In this document: piece after piece, positions 34,206-43,549 of the stretch
Layout of the letters: each line of letters begins with the position of its first letter
How positions within the stretch are numbered: the first letter of the stretch is position 1
Assembly: GCA_003157485.1 (NCBI GenBank)
Contig: PMJQ01000042.1
Location: 17,610-74,889, forward strand
Direction: 5' to 3'
Source of the DNA: Ignavibacteriota bacterium
GTDB taxonomy: Bacteria; Bacteroidota; Ignavibacteria; UBA10030; UBA6906
Length of the DNA: 57,280 nt
Made by a program: the position numbers and the translations under genes
The notes under the pieces: generated by a model
The model's database searches: none
What the model was told of the DNA's origin: nothing
What the model saw: only the letters and a program-made list of their open reading frames with translations

Positions 34206-35915
34206 ATGACTCACAGAAATCTCATCTTTGCGGCAGCGCTGCTGCTGGCCGTTCCTCCGCTCATGTTCGGACAGGCCGAAAACGTCCCAGCGACCGACCC
34301 GGTGTACGTGTTTCTGAAACGGATGGAGGTGCGGGGTATACTCGACTCCTACAGCGACGTGGTCCTCCCGCTCTCCCGGCGCGAAATCGGCGAGTACCTC
34401 GTCACCGTCGGGAAGAGTACTGACAGGCTCACGGCGTCGGAAAACGATTGGCTCCGGCGGTACCTCGACGAATTCCGGTACGAGGCGAGCGGAATCACGG
34501 AGGGGACGAACTCGCTCATCGCTACGTCCTCCGAAGGGATGACGAGCGGATCCGCCAGGTTCTTTGCGGACGGGCAGAAATACCTGTATGCCTACCGGGA
34601 CACCAACCTTACGTTCTTCGTGAACGGGCTCCTGACGTTCGACGCCAGGAGGATCTCGGGCGACGCGCTCGGGAACGCTCACGCGGAGTTCATCCAGGGG
34701 GGTGCGAGCGCGCGGGGGACGATCTACAATCGCCTGGGGTACTCGTTCCAGGCGGTCAACGCCGCGTTCCGGGGGAGCCGGGAACTTCTGGCACGCGATC
34801 CGGCAATCTCCCAGATTCAGACACTCGGGCAGACCAACATACAGAATTTCGACCAGGCGGAAGGGGTAGTGCGGTACGACGGCGGCCTCGTGTCGGCACA
34901 GGTGGGGACACAGCGGGTCCTGTGGGGGACCGGATACGATCAGAAGATGATCATATCGGATAATATCGCTCCATTCCCGTTCATACGCGCGGATTTTCAC
35001 TACAAATTTCTCCGGTTCACGTTCATACACGGCTGGCTTCTCGGATTGCCGCGCCCGTGGACCGATTTTGTGTCCGCGGACTCCGCCGCAAAGCTGAAGG
35101 GCCCGTCCATCGCGGACAAGTACATCGCAGCCCACAGGTTGGAATTCTCGTTCCCGCATCTCCTCGACGTCGGATTCCAGGACATGGTCATATACAGCAA
35201 CAGGTCCCCCGATCTGGCCTACCTCGCCCCCATGATGCTCCTGGAGTCGGCCGCACGGGCCCGCGGTGACAGGGATAACGGTCTCTGGTCGATGGACCTG
35301 AGGACGCATTTCACGCCGGGGCTCGAGCTCGCCGGCACAGTACTCTTCGATGACCTTCACTTCGGCGACTTCTTCAAGAACAGGTACTATAACAAGAACG
35401 CATACCAGATCGGCGTATATCTGACCGATCCTCTCATGATCCGGAACTCAAGCCTCATTGTCGAGTGGACGCGCGTCCAGCCGTTCGTTTTCTCGCACGA
35501 TTATTCCATCGAGGACACGTACACGAGCAACGGCGCGGTCATCGGGCCGCGCATCGGGCCGAACTCGGATTCGTGGTTTATACGGGGGGATCTGTTTCCT
35601 GCTGAGCGGCTGACGCTTTCGCTCAGGTTTTTCTACGAGAGACACGGCGACAATGTCTATGACGCGGGGGGGAATCTCCTGATGAACGCCGGCGGGAACG
35701 TCGAACAGGGACACCGGACGGAAGACCCTCTTGCCGCCACATTCCTCGGGGGCAACCTTGTGAAGACCCGGAGCCTCCAGCTCCTGGCGACGTTCGAGCC
35801 GGTCTACCAGATCTGGATCGACGGATGGTATGAAGCCGACCGGCTCGAGACGGCCGCGACGGGAGCCGTTTCCTCCAACGGGACGTTCGGCCTCAGGATG
35901 AGGACGGCGTTCTGA
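34206..35915 (+). CDS. Wzi-like capsule assembly / outer-membrane barrel protein
   Basis: I chose ATG 34206 (MTHRNLIFAAALL); the track start lies upstream without support. The 569-residue product has a signal peptide ending at 'MFGQAEN'. The motif 'YVFLKRMEVRGILDSYSDVVLPLSRREIGEYL' is the entry domain shared by large barrel proteins annotated as capsule assembly Wzi family. From residue ~130 it is a chain of amphipathic strands ending in an aromatic-rich barrel and a final Phe, as expected for BAM substrates. Wzi anchors surface polysaccharide at the outer membrane. Here it is next to glycoside hydrolase and sugar genes, supporting a surface-glycan role. Confidence 0.75.
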   Translation: MTHRNLIFAAALLLAVPPLMFGQAENVPATDPVYVFLKRMEVRGILDSYSDVVLPLSRREIGEYLVTVGKSTDRLTASENDWLRRYLDEFRYEASGITEGTNSLIATSSEGMTSGSARFFADGQKYLYAYRDTNLTFFVNGLLTFDARRISGDALGNAHAEFIQGGASARGTIYNRLGYSFQAVNAAFRGSRELLARDPAISQIQTLGQTNIQNFDQAEGVVRYDGGLVSAQVGTQRVLWGTGYDQKMIISDNIAPFPFIRADFHYKFLRFTFIHGWLLGLPRPWTDFVSADSAAKLKGPSIADKYIAAHRLEFSFPHLLDVGFQDMVIYSNRSPDLAYLAPMMLLESAARARGDRDNGLWSMDLRTHFTPGLELAGTVLFDDLHFGDFFKNRYYNKNAYQIGVYLTDPLMIRNSSLIVEWTRVQPFVFSHDYSIEDTYTSNGAVIGPRIGPNSDSWFIRGDLFPAERLTLSLRFFYERHGDNVYDAGGNLLMNAGGNVEQGHRTEDPLAATFLGGNLVKTRSLQLLATFEPVYQIWIDGWYEADRLETAATGAVSSNGTFGLRMRTAF

Positions 35916-35937
35916 CCGGGGGTCAAACCGGTCGCTT

Positions 35938-37947
35938 TCACCGGATGAGCGTGGGGAACACCGAGACGCGGAGACGCTCGCATCCCATCGGTATCAGCGT
36001 CACCGTTTCGACCGGGGCATCCATGCGAAGCGGGCTCCCGGGAATCTGGCCGATCAATCCGTTTGATTCCTGTTTCCACGCCGGGATCCGGGCGGCGCTG
36101 ACGCGCAGCTCAAGGGGGGCGCTTCCCGGCGCGAAAGGCTGGGAATCCAGCGGTCCCTCCTTCCTGACGATCTCCAGCGACCGACCGGGATTTGCCGGGT
36201 CCATACGAAGCCCGTAGTTCCACGCCGTGGCAGGGAAGACTTCGAACGCGGGCCATGCGTCCGTCCCCCCGCTCCTCTCCCAGCGCTCCCCGATTTTCAG
36301 CGCGTAGGTGAGAGGACCCCTGATTACAGAGACCGTATTCCCGTTCCCCTTCCATACCTTGACGCCGATCTCCTGCGGGAGATCCAGATGCACAACATCG
36401 CCCCTTTTCCACGGCCGGTCGAGTATGACCCACGTCCCGGGGCCGGGCGCGACGCCGGCGTCGGCGCCGTTGACAAGAACGCGCGCATGAGCGCACCAGC
36501 CTGGGATGCGGAGCGAGAGCGGGAACGCCGTTTCCCTTTCCGGCGCGATCGTGATGTCGATCGTGCCGGCGAACGGATATCCGGTCTCCTCCGTGATCGT
36601 GACATTCGCGCCGTTCCCGGCCCGCGCGGTGACCTTCGAGGGAGCGTACAGAACGGCGGCAAGCCCGTTCCCCGCCGCCGCCATCCAGAGGTGCTCAGTA
36701 AAATACGGCCAGCCGAACGCCACGTTGTGCTGGCAGCAGCGGTGGTACCACGGATCGAAGTAGAGCATCCTCCCGTCGTTCTCAATCATCGGCGATTTGT
36801 CGGCGCGGTCGCACTGTATCATGTTGGGCGCGGTGAGATAATGGAGCCCCTCCAGGTCCGGCGTCATCGACGCAGGGAGAGAATTGAATGCGACATCCTC
36901 GCAGCGGTCGGCCCAGACCGGATCGCCTGTGATGGCGACAAGCATCTCGTCCGAGTGCATGAACTCCACCATGGAACATGTCTCCGCCGCCTGCCGGGGT
37001 CCGGCGTAGCCGGGACGCGCGTTCTCGTCAGCTCCGAACATCCCGCCGGGGACCCGGCCGTACGCGGACATGATCGAATCGTAGTTCCTCACAGTCGCGC
37101 GAAGATAGCGGGTATCTCCCGTCTGCTGGTAGTATTCCGCCGGCTCCCGAAAACCCTGGCAGAGATTGACGCCGTGCCACGTGGGAATGCCCCCGGTCCA
37201 GTCCGCCGTCCGCTCGTGGTTCACACGGGCCAGGTCCAGAAGCATCGGGTCACCGGTATGGTTGTAGAGCCAGTAGATGTGGTCGAGGTTGTCCCCTCCC
37301 CGCCATTTCTGCCAGCTACCGGGGAGGAAGCGATCCAGCGGCACTGTCATGAGCCAGCGGGCATATGCAAGCATGAACGGGAGAATCCGTTTGTCTCCCG
37401 TCACCTCATACCGCGAGCGGAGGACGGAGAGCATGAGCATGTTGGGCCAGATATCCGGCGCCGTCCTGTTCGCCGCCGGCCCGAAATATCCCGTTGAGTC
37501 CTGGGTTGAGAGCACGCCATCCGTCCACCGGCGGGATTCGCCGATGATCCTCTCGTCGTCCAGAAGGTATCCGAGATCGATGAATCCACGGAGCCAGTAC
37601 GGGACCTCCTCCCAGCCGTTTTCCCTCCCCTTCCCCACCCACGCATTCCCGTCCATTTTGCACCAACTGCTTATCTCGGTAAGATGCCCGGAGAATCCGT
37701 CGCGCATCCGCTCGAGCTGCCCGAGGAGCCACCCCCCGGCACGGACGTCGCCGAGTGGGAGCTTCACAAGAGGGACGGAACGGAGGGGAGGACGGTTCCC
37801 GGGATAAAGCCCCTCCGCTCCGAGGGGAGGGAGTTGATCGACAACGCGCGCGCCGCCCCTCGCGGCGCCCGCAGGGGGCGCGGGAAGGAGGAGGAGGCAG
37901 AGGAGCGAGGCAGGAACTGACAGGCAGCGATTCAGTACCACCGGCAT
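35938..37947 (-). CDS. Glycoside hydrolase family 127 protein (DUF1680, beta-L-arabinofuranosidase type)
   Basis: The real start is ATG 37947 (MPVVLNRCLSV) with GGGAGGAAAT before it; the track ORF adds 109 residues antisense to galT. The 669-residue enzyme has a signal peptide and the (alpha/alpha)6 barrel of GH127. 'WRGGDNLDHIYWLYNHTGD' and 'ETCSMVEFMHSDEML' line the site. 'CCQHNVAFGWPYF' carries the Cys pair including the family's thiol nucleophile, and the acid/base Glu is in 'CSMVEF'. It should release beta-L-arabinofuranose or related sugars outside the cytoplasm. It lies 31 bases after galT in a three-gene operon. Confidence 0.9.
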   Translation of the reverse strand: MPVVLNRCLSVPASLLCLLLLPAPPAGAARGGARVVDQLPPLGAEGLYPGNRPPLRSVPLVKLPLGDVRAGGWLLGQLERMRDGFSGHLTEISSWCKMDGNAWVGKGRENGWEEVPYWLRGFIDLGYLLDDERIIGESRRWTDGVLSTQDSTGYFGPAANRTAPDIWPNMLMLSVLRSRYEVTGDKRILPFMLAYARWLMTVPLDRFLPGSWQKWRGGDNLDHIYWLYNHTGDPMLLDLARVNHERTADWTGGIPTWHGVNLCQGFREPAEYYQQTGDTRYLRATVRNYDSIMSAYGRVPGGMFGADENARPGYAGPRQAAETCSMVEFMHSDEMLVAITGDPVWADRCEDVAFNSLPASMTPDLEGLHYLTAPNMIQCDRADKSPMIENDGRMLYFDPWYHRCCQHNVAFGWPYFTEHLWMAAAGNGLAAVLYAPSKVTARAGNGANVTITEETGYPFAGTIDITIAPERETAFPLSLRIPGWCAHARVLVNGADAGVAPGPGTWVILDRPWKRGDVVHLDLPQEIGVKVWKGNGNTVSVIRGPLTYALKIGERWERSGGTDAWPAFEVFPATAWNYGLRMDPANPGRSLEIVRKEGPLDSQPFAPGSAPLELRVSAARIPAWKQESNGLIGQIPGSPLRMDAPVETVTLIPMGCERLRVSVFPTLIR

Positions 37948-37978
37948 CAGGTATTTCCTCCCGGGTGTATTGTCGGCA

Positions 37979-39049
37979 TCATTCCGACGCGGGGCAGCGC
38001 CGGTAATGGACTTCGGAAATGTCCCGGAGACGCGCCGCGGCGGACTCGGCTGTGATATCGCGCTGCGGGTTGGCAAGCATCTCGTACCCCACCATGAATT
38101 TCCTGACTGTCGCCGAACGGAGGAGCGGCGGGAAAAAATGCATGTGGAAATGCGACTCAGGATGTTTTTTCCCGTCCGTCGGGGACTGGTGTATGCCGGA
38201 GGAGTACGGAAACGAGATCCGGAAGAGGTTGTCATACCGGACGGCGATGCGGCGGATGATATCCGCGAACTCATCGCGCTCCTCCTCGCGCATTCCTGTG
38301 AGGCTCCCGTAATGGCGCCGGCTCACAACGATCGTCTCGAAGGGCCAGACCGCCCAGAACGGGACGATCACCGCAAAACCCTCGTTCACGCACACGATCC
38401 TCTCGGCGAGCTTCAGCTCGAGCGAGACGTAATCGCACAGGAGGCAACGGCCCCGGGCGCGGCGGTAGGCGAGCATCCGGCGCGCCTCCTTCGCAGGTTC
38501 GACAGGGACAGTCCGCTCCGCCCAGATCTGGCAGTGAGGATGAGGATTGCTGCACCCCATCATCGCTCCCTTGTTCTCGAATATCTGGACATGCCGTATG
38601 TATGGGAGGCTCCCGAGCGATCGGTATTCCTCGGCGAGCACATCAACAACGTTCCTTGTCTCCTCCCGGTCCATCTCTGCGAGCGTGCGGTCGTGACGGG
38701 GGGAAAAGCATACTACGCGGCTGACGCCGGCCTCCCCTTCGGCGAGGATCAGGCTCCCCCGCGTGTATCTTCCCCGCGGGGTCGACGGGAGGAGCGATCC
38801 GAAATCGTTGTCGAAAACGAACGTCGAGGTGTACGGCGGGTTTCGCGCATCACCCGCGCGCGCATTGCCCGGGCAAAGATAGCAGGCGGGGTCGTACTCC
38901 GGCTTCGTTTCAGCGGGGACGTCCTCCACCTTCCCCTGCCAGGGCCTCTGCGTCCGGTGGGGAGACACGAGGATCCACTCTCCGGTGAGAGGGTTGAACC
39001 GCCTGTGAGGATGGAGTGAAAGATCGAGCTCAGATTTTTTCCGCTGCAT
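37979..39049 (-). CDS. galT: Galactose-1-phosphate uridylyltransferase
   Basis: The 356-residue cytoplasmic enzyme shows both HIT-like halves. The N-terminal '[18 protein letters not shown]' and the zinc site 'CYLCPGN' are present. The active-site motif is 'NPHPHCQIW', whose second His forms the uridylyl intermediate. '[11 protein letters not shown]' near the C-terminus holds further metal ligands. It exchanges UMP between UDP-glucose and galactose-1-phosphate in the Leloir pathway. It starts one base after the GH172 stop and precedes GH127, so sugars freed by the two hydrolases may feed it. No galK or galE lies in the window. Confidence 0.95.
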   Translation of the reverse strand: MQRKKSELDLSLHPHRRFNPLTGEWILVSPHRTQRPWQGKVEDVPAETKPEYDPACYLCPGNARAGDARNPPYTSTFVFDNDFGSLLPSTPRGRYTRGSLILAEGEAGVSRVVCFSPRHDRTLAEMDREETRNVVDVLAEEYRSLGSLPYIRHVQIFENKGAMMGCSNPHPHCQIWAERTVPVEPAKEARRMLAYRRARGRCLLCDYVSLELKLAERIVCVNEGFAVIVPFWAVWPFETIVVSRRHYGSLTGMREEERDEFADIIRRIAVRYDNLFRISFPYSSGIHQSPTDGKKHPESHFHMHFFPPLLRSATVRKFMVGYEMLANPQRDITAESAAARLRDISEVHYRRCPASE

Positions 39050-39050
39050 A

Positions 39051-41012
39051 TTATTCCGGTTTTATCGGGTTGAATTTGAGCGACCGCGCCGGGTCGGGAA
39101 TGCGCGCATAGAAATTGTACCCCCCGAAATTGTTCTCGATCTTGAGAAGGAGCCGGTTCCACCCCTTTACAAGAGGGAGGGGGATGCTCTCCTGGTCAGG
39201 CGAAGAGCCCCGTATCGTGAGGATCCTGTGGATCTCCTTCCCGTTGAGGAACACCTTGTTGCCGTCATCGCTCCCCAGGAGAAGAGGGAGAGTCTGGTTC
39301 AGCGGGGAATAGACAAACGTCAACGCATAGACCACCACAAGCTCGTTCGGTTCGAACGTCAGGAGATCGACGCTCCCGGATCCGGGGGTCGCCTCCACAT
39401 GCCATCGGACCTCCTGCCCTTCCGCACCGGTGTACGTATTTGCCATGCCGGGCTCCCGCTCCGGGGGATAGACGATGTCGAGCCCGAGCCTGTTCATCGC
39501 CGAGTCCCTCGGGTTCGGGAAGGGCCCGATAAGCGACCAGGCCGGGATATACTCCCTCCGGGGGCGCACCGCAAACGCGTCCAGGCCGACTTCATACCCG
39601 GACGAACGGGGATTTTTCCCTGTGATGACGAATTGCAGGGGGATCTCCCCCCCGGCCGCGGCGATGTCCGTCAGAGAGACCTTCCCTCCGGGAACGACAG
39701 ACCTGTCGTAGGCACTGAATGAACAGACCGCGCGCCCCTCGTGGAACACCGCGACGTCCCCATACGCCGGGCCTTTCGTGAAATAGACGTCCACGTCGTA
39801 CCGTTCCCCTCCCGCGGGAACCGCCAGCGTGAAACTCTCCTTCTCCTTCCTCCCGTCAACGCGGAGCTGTTTGAGCCCGCTCCAGTCAGCGCCGAATGCG
39901 GACATGTCTTCGACAGCGAACGGGAGGGCGGTCTCCCGCGGCGCAAGCGACTCGGCTTCGACGGCGCCGCCGGGGACCTGGACACGGAGCGGGATACGGA
40001 GGGGCGCCGGCATCATCTTTTCGAACGGGCGGTGCGGCTCCTTCTGGTACCAGTAGGCGGTTGCGCTGTAGTCTGCGACTTCCGTATTCTGATCTCCGTG
40101 TTCAATCGTTGCGAGTATGGACTTCCTGAACGGAATGGCGTCAAGGATGTGGAAGCGGTACGCCGCGATCCGGCCCAGCGAGTCGTCTTTCAGTATCAGC
40201 CCGTGGTACGGGGCGGCGAACTCCCCCGCATTGAAGTACCAGCCGCTGTTGAAATAGTCCTCCGTTCCGGTCCCCCTGATGGAGGCGGTTTTCTCCCCGT
40301 CCACAAATATCATCTCATCCCCTTCCAGGAACGAGAGGCCGCCGTCGTAACTCTGCATGCTCAGGTTGACGCCGACCAGGTGCCCCTCGCCTTCGGCCGC
40401 CAGTATCGTAAAAGGGCGGCCGCGGACGGTCCGGATCTCGCGGCGCCAGGAGGCGTGGAACTGCGCGACGGTGCTTTCGAGCGGCTCGTTCAGCTTCTGG
40501 TAATCGATGTGATAATAGAACGCGCTGATCTGACGCCCCGTCTCGTTGACGATCTCGATCCGCGCCGTTCGGTTAAACGGCATCGGGAAATAGGAATAAT
40601 ATCCGCCGCTCGACATCCCGACATACGGCGTTGCATAGGGTTTGTACATGAACCCGGTCCCGAAGAAGTCCCCGACGGGGACCTCCACGGACGGCGACTC
40701 CTCTCCGTCCCAGTACATTCGAAGAAGTATGCGCCTGAGGAAATACGGGTCGGAGGAGGCGATCGTCATCCAGATCATCGTGACGACGCCGGGTCCCTGA
40801 AGCTCCGCCAGGCGCGCGGTCGCCCCCGCGCGGACGGAGATGAAATCACTGTTCCCGCCGGTCGTGTCATTGCTCGAGACCTGTATGAGCCGGCTTGTCT
40901 TCAGGTACGGGAGCCGCGAAGGAGAAAGGATGTTGTCGAGCCCTGTCTGCGACCTGAGGACGGAAGCGGAGAGAATCAGAATGAGAAGGGCGCCGTACCG
41001 GAGTGGGGTCAT
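39051..41012 (-). CDS. DUF2961 / GH172-type glycoside hydrolase with extra sandwich domain
   Basis: I chose ATG 41012 ([14 protein letters not shown]), which opens a clear signal peptide; the product has 653 residues. Residues 25-370 are DUF2961: '[17 protein letters not shown]', '[10 protein letters not shown]' and '[14 protein letters not shown]', with the two acidic residues used by GH172 enzymes. Known GH172 members act on D-arabinofuranosyl or fructosyl bonds. The C-terminal ~230 residues add beta-sandwich modules, the last reading 'SLIGPFPNP' and '[24 protein letters not shown]', like PA14/NPCBM-type sugar-binding parts. It heads the galT-GH127 operon. Upstream in frame is an FGE-like remnant. 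Confidence 0.88.
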   Translation of the reverse strand: MTPLRYGALLILILSASVLRSQTGLDNILSPSRLPYLKTSRLIQVSSNDTTGGNSDFISVRAGATARLAELQGPGVVTMIWMTIASSDPYFLRRILLRMYWDGEESPSVEVPVGDFFGTGFMYKPYATPYVGMSSGGYYSYFPMPFNRTARIEIVNETGRQISAFYYHIDYQKLNEPLESTVAQFHASWRREIRTVRGRPFTILAAEGEGHLVGVNLSMQSYDGGLSFLEGDEMIFVDGEKTASIRGTGTEDYFNSGWYFNAGEFAAPYHGLILKDDSLGRIAAYRFHILDAIPFRKSILATIEHGDQNTEVADYSATAYWYQKEPHRPFEKMMPAPLRIPLRVQVPGGAVEAESLAPRETALPFAVEDMSAFGADWSGLKQLRVDGRKEKESFTLAVPAGGERYDVDVYFTKGPAYGDVAVFHEGRAVCSFSAYDRSVVPGGKVSLTDIAAAGGEIPLQFVITGKNPRSSGYEVGLDAFAVRPRREYIPAWSLIGPFPNPRDSAMNRLGLDIVYPPEREPGMANTYTGAEGQEVRWHVEATPGSGSVDLLTFEPNELVVVYALTFVYSPLNQTLPLLLGSDDGNKVFLNGKEIHRILTIRGSSPDQESIPLPLVKGWNRLLLKIENNFGGYNFYARIPDPARSLKFNPIKPE

Positions 41013-41015
41013 TGT

Positions 41016-41177
41016 AATCTCGTTTTCGGTTTCGTGTGCATCCCTGACGTACCGGGAGGCGTTCATGAACCTTTTGAATCCGCCGTTCGCGACCGGGTAC
41101 GTATCGATATGGAACCGGTGGATCATCACCTCCCGGGGCTTTGAGAGCTCCGGGTACGGGATGACCGGCATTATCAT
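41016..41177 (-). pseudogene. Fragment of formylglycine-generating-enzyme (FGE-sulfatase) domain gene
   Basis: The in-frame extension of the GH172 ORF encodes 'MIHRFHIDTYPVANGGFKRFMNASRYV', which closely follows the N-terminal part of FGE-sulfatase/SUMF1 domains (typically xFxIDxYPVTNxxFxxFxxAxxY). Only about 54 residues remain of a domain of about 250. The GH172 signal peptide begins immediately after, so the fragment is unlikely to be part of the mature hydrolase. I read it as the scrap of a deleted neighbour gene; a true fusion is less likely. Confidence 0.6.
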
Positions 41178-41284
41178 TCCGGAATCGGATGGTGCAACAT
41201 ATTGCGATTTTCTTTCATCTGCAATTTTTCCTCTGAAAAGGTTTTACTATATTCATCTTAAGAGTTTTCCACTCACGAGGCATC

Positions 41285-42442
41285 ATGACGCCGAAACAAC
41301 GATTTGTCACGACACTGACGCGGGAAATCCCCGACAGGCTCCCTGTCACGACGCATCACGTGATGCCCTCGTTTCTCAGAAATTTCATGGGAGGGGCGGG
41401 AAACGACGAGTTCTTCGACCGGTTCGGGCTCGACCCGATCCGCTGGGTCCCTTCATCGAAGGCGGATGAATCCCGCGGCGAGTACTTCGACCCCCTTCAC
41501 GTCCCGGGATATCTGGAACCGCGCCGGGTGGTCTCCGACAGGTGGCGGATACTCTCCGAAACAGTTCCGGGCCAGAAATACGAGACGCTCCGCTACAGGT
41601 TCGTCACGCCGAAGAAGACGCTCACGACAACGCTCCAGAGCAACGAACACACGTCGTGGGTCGTCGAACGCCTCGTGAAGGAAAAAAGCGACATAGACGT
41701 GATTGCCGAATTCATGACGGTCCCCCTTTGCGACGTGGCCGGGGTGAACGCCGTGGCGGAGGCGTACGGAGAGCGGGGAATGATCAGGGGATTCTTTCCG
41801 TCGTTCGAGGTGTACGGCCAGCCGGGGTGCTGGCAGGACGCGTCCGTGCTCTACGGGATCGAGGAGCTGATCATGGCGACATACGACGATCCGGAGTGGG
41901 TCCACGCGTTCCTTGCGATACTCCGGGGGAGGAAGGCGGCGTTCATCAGGTCGATGAAGGGGGCGAATTTCGATATCATCGAGAACGGGGGTGGAGACGC
42001 TTCCTCGACGGTGATTTCACCCAAGATATTTGACGCGTTTGTCGCGCCGTATGACGCCCCTCTTATCGCGCTCGCCCACGATGCGGGGCAGCGCGTTGTC
42101 TATCATACATGCGGCGGCATGATGCCGTTCCTCGAACGTCTCGCGGAAATGAAGCCCGACGCGATGGAGACATTCACCCCGTCCTCAATGGGAGGCGATA
42201 CAAGACTGGCCGAGGCGAAGAAAAGGATCGGCGGGAAAGTGACGATGATCGGAGGGTTCGACCAGTTCCACTTCTTCAGAGGCTGCACGCCGGAAGAAAC
42301 GCGCGGCGCGGTGCGCCGCTGCTTTGAGGAAGCGGGGCGGGACGGCGGGTACATACTTTCCCCTTCGGACCATTTCTTTGAGGCGGATCTGCACCTCCTG
42401 GAGGCGTTTGCGGACGAAGCGCACCGTTGCACATACACGTGA
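41285..42442 (+). CDS. Uroporphyrinogen decarboxylase (UroD) family protein, methyltransferase-like
   Basis: The 385-residue product starts at ATG 41285 behind ACGAGGC. It has the URO-D fold: 'MTPKQRFVTTLTREIPDRLPV' opens it, 'GGGDASSTVISPKIFDAFVAPYD' lies in the centre and 'VVYHTCGGMMPFLERLAEM' carries the H-x-CG zinc-ligand pattern of the MtaA/MtbA corrinoid methyltransferase branch. 'METFTPSSMGGDTRLAEAKKRIG' follows as usual. True HemE motifs are not evident, so haem synthesis is unlikely. Many such genes lie in glycan-degradation clusters with unknown roles, as here. It is divergent from GH172. Confidence 0.8.
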   Translation: MTPKQRFVTTLTREIPDRLPVTTHHVMPSFLRNFMGGAGNDEFFDRFGLDPIRWVPSSKADESRGEYFDPLHVPGYLEPRRVVSDRWRILSETVPGQKYETLRYRFVTPKKTLTTTLQSNEHTSWVVERLVKEKSDIDVIAEFMTVPLCDVAGVNAVAEAYGERGMIRGFFPSFEVYGQPGCWQDASVLYGIEELIMATYDDPEWVHAFLAILRGRKAAFIRSMKGANFDIIENGGGDASSTVISPKIFDAFVAPYDAPLIALAHDAGQRVVYHTCGGMMPFLERLAEMKPDAMETFTPSSMGGDTRLAEAKKRIGGKVTMIGGFDQFHFFRGCTPEETRGAVRRCFEEAGRDGGYILSPSDHFFEADLHLLEAFADEAHRCTYT

Positions 42443-42489
42443 TATTGCCACTGCGGGGGCGGATCCCCGGAACGTGGCCCGGACACCAT

Positions 42490-42897
42490 TCAGGCTGAGA
42501 GCCTCGGGCGGAGCGCGGTCAGAGCGAAGAGCGCAACCGCCGCTGAAACAAGGAGAAACTGCATCGCGGTATCGGAGGGAGAATGAAGGAGCCCGCCGAG
42601 AGACCATGCGATCGCGGGGGGGAACCCGGCCGCAACTCCCCTGCCCACCCGGTTCAGCAATTCCCTTCCGGGTCCGACACACCGCCCCCCCTCACTCAAG
42701 GCCGATGCGAGTACTTCCTCCGGAACCTGAACTTCAGGCAGACTCCGCAGGCCGGCGTCAATCTGAAACATCGCACGCGCATAGGCATTGCACCGGGGGC
42801 AGTCCCGCACATGGAGTTCCGCTTCAGCCGCGAGAGGAGACCTGTTCCTTTCGTCCAGCCGGCGGTTGCATATTCTCCGGTACTCTTCGCATTTCAT
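42490..42897 (-). CDS. Anti-sigma factor with zf-HC2 domain
   Basis: I chose ATG 42897 (MKCEEYRRICNRRL), which overlaps the sigma gene stop as ATGA; the product has 135 residues. 'ELHVRDCPRCNAYARAM' is the H-x3-C-x2-C zinc motif of ZAS-type anti-sigma factors. Two hydrophobic stretches follow ('AAGFPPAIAWSLGGLL' and 'MQFLLVSAAVALFALTAL'), placing it in the inner membrane. It should hold the ECF factor inactive until an envelope signal releases it. The extracytoplasmic part is very short, so the signal may act through the membrane or a partner such as the small membrane proteins encoded divergently. Confidence 0.85.
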   Translation of the reverse strand: MKCEEYRRICNRRLDERNRSPLAAEAELHVRDCPRCNAYARAMFQIDAGLRSLPEVQVPEEVLASALSEGGRCVGPGRELLNRVGRGVAAGFPPAIAWSLGGLLHSPSDTAMQFLLVSAAVALFALTALRPRLSA

Positions 42898-43439
42898 ATC
42901 TCGCCCCTTTCTCTCGTTCCCGCAAGGAGGACGCGGAGATGCTCCCTCCCCCTGTGCAGAAGGAGTCCCACGCAATCGACCGAAGTCTCGAGAATTGATG
43001 CGATCTCCTTGTATCCGTACCCGTCCATGTAGAAGAGTGTGATCGCAGCCGATTCCCGGGGTGAAAGCTTCGCAATGCACCGGGCAAGCCGTTCGCATTC
43101 AAGCTTCCGGTCGAATGCCTCTTCAAGATCCCCCTCCTCGTCGATGATGTACTGTATGTCGCCCGTCCCGACAAAGGAGATGGAATGGTTATGCCGCCGG
43201 CGCCTGTAACTCGTAATCGTGTTCACGGCAATCCTGTATATCCAGGTTCCCAGAGCACACTCACCGCGGAAATCCGGCAGCGACCGGTGGACACGCACCA
43301 GGGTCTCCTGAACCGCCTCGGCCGCCAAATGGGAGTCACCGAGCGAACGGTAGGCGTGGCGATACAGGCGTGGGGCAAATTCCTTCGCCATTGATCGAAA
43401 ACTCACTTCCGATGGGCGTTCCCCCCGGGCGGGAGTCAT
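42894..43439 (-). CDS. ECF RNA polymerase sigma factor
   Basis: The 181-residue protein has region 2 at residues 15-85 ('LYRHAYRSLGDSHLAAEAVQETLVRVHRSL' and 'GTWIYRIAVNTITSYRRRR') and region 4 at 125-175 ('LSPRESAAITLFYMDGYGYKEIASIL' and the recognition helix 'VDCVGLLLHRGREHLRVLL'). There is no region 1.1 or 3. It overlaps the anti-sigma gene by four bases. Its own promoter region carries two mirror-image copies of TGTAAGAAA-N15-GTCTAACA, which I take as its target and evidence of autoregulation. The same site precedes the seven-gene operon at 25.1 kb. Confidence 0.95.
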   Translation of the reverse strand: MTPARGERPSEVSFRSMAKEFAPRLYRHAYRSLGDSHLAAEAVQETLVRVHRSLPDFRGECALGTWIYRIAVNTITSYRRRRHNHSISFVGTGDIQYIIDEEGDLEEAFDRKLECERLARCIAKLSPRESAAITLFYMDGYGYKEIASILETSVDCVGLLLHRGREHLRVLLAGTRERGEI

Positions 43440-43460
43440 AGGGAAACCTGGCTTTCACAT

Positions 43461-43492
43461 TGTTAGACCGGAAAGAGCGTGAATTTCTTACA
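43461..43492 (-). promoter_or_regulatory. ECF-type promoter facing the sigma gene
   Basis: On the minus strand TGTAAGAAA (43492-43484), 15 bases, then GTCTAACA (43468-43461). The sigma ATG lies at 43439, about 15 bases after the predicted start. It is the mirror copy of the plus-strand promoter. Confidence 0.75.
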
Positions 43493-43504
43493 TGATGTAA
43501 GAAA
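43484..43504. promoter_or_regulatory. Perfect 21-base palindrome TTTCTTACATGATGTAAGAAA
   Basis: Ten-base arms mirror each other around a single G (43494). The arms are the two divergent -35 elements fused back to back. It could also bind a dimeric regulator. It is the centre of a 67-base symmetrical block (43461-43527). Confidence 0.8.
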
Positions 43505-43527
43505 CCGGGCCCGTGACGAGTCTAACA
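43496..43527 (+). promoter_or_regulatory. ECF-type promoter facing the small membrane-protein genes
   Basis: TGTAAGAAA (43496-43504), 15 bases, then GTCTAACA (43520-43527). The predicted start is near 43535 and the 38-residue ORF begins at 43550 after AGAGGGGGG. Confidence 0.75.
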
Positions 43528-43549
43528 GTGCAGAGGGGGGAAACTGCCA

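Noticed and set aside
37948-38274. 109-residue N-terminal extension of the GH127 ORF
   Set aside because: It lies antisense... in another frame of galT and has no protein character; a signal peptide begins at 37947 behind a good ribosome site.
39741-41144. 467-residue plus-strand ORF opposite GH172
   Set aside because: Antisense shadow; it also crosses the FGE fragment and signal peptide of the real reading.
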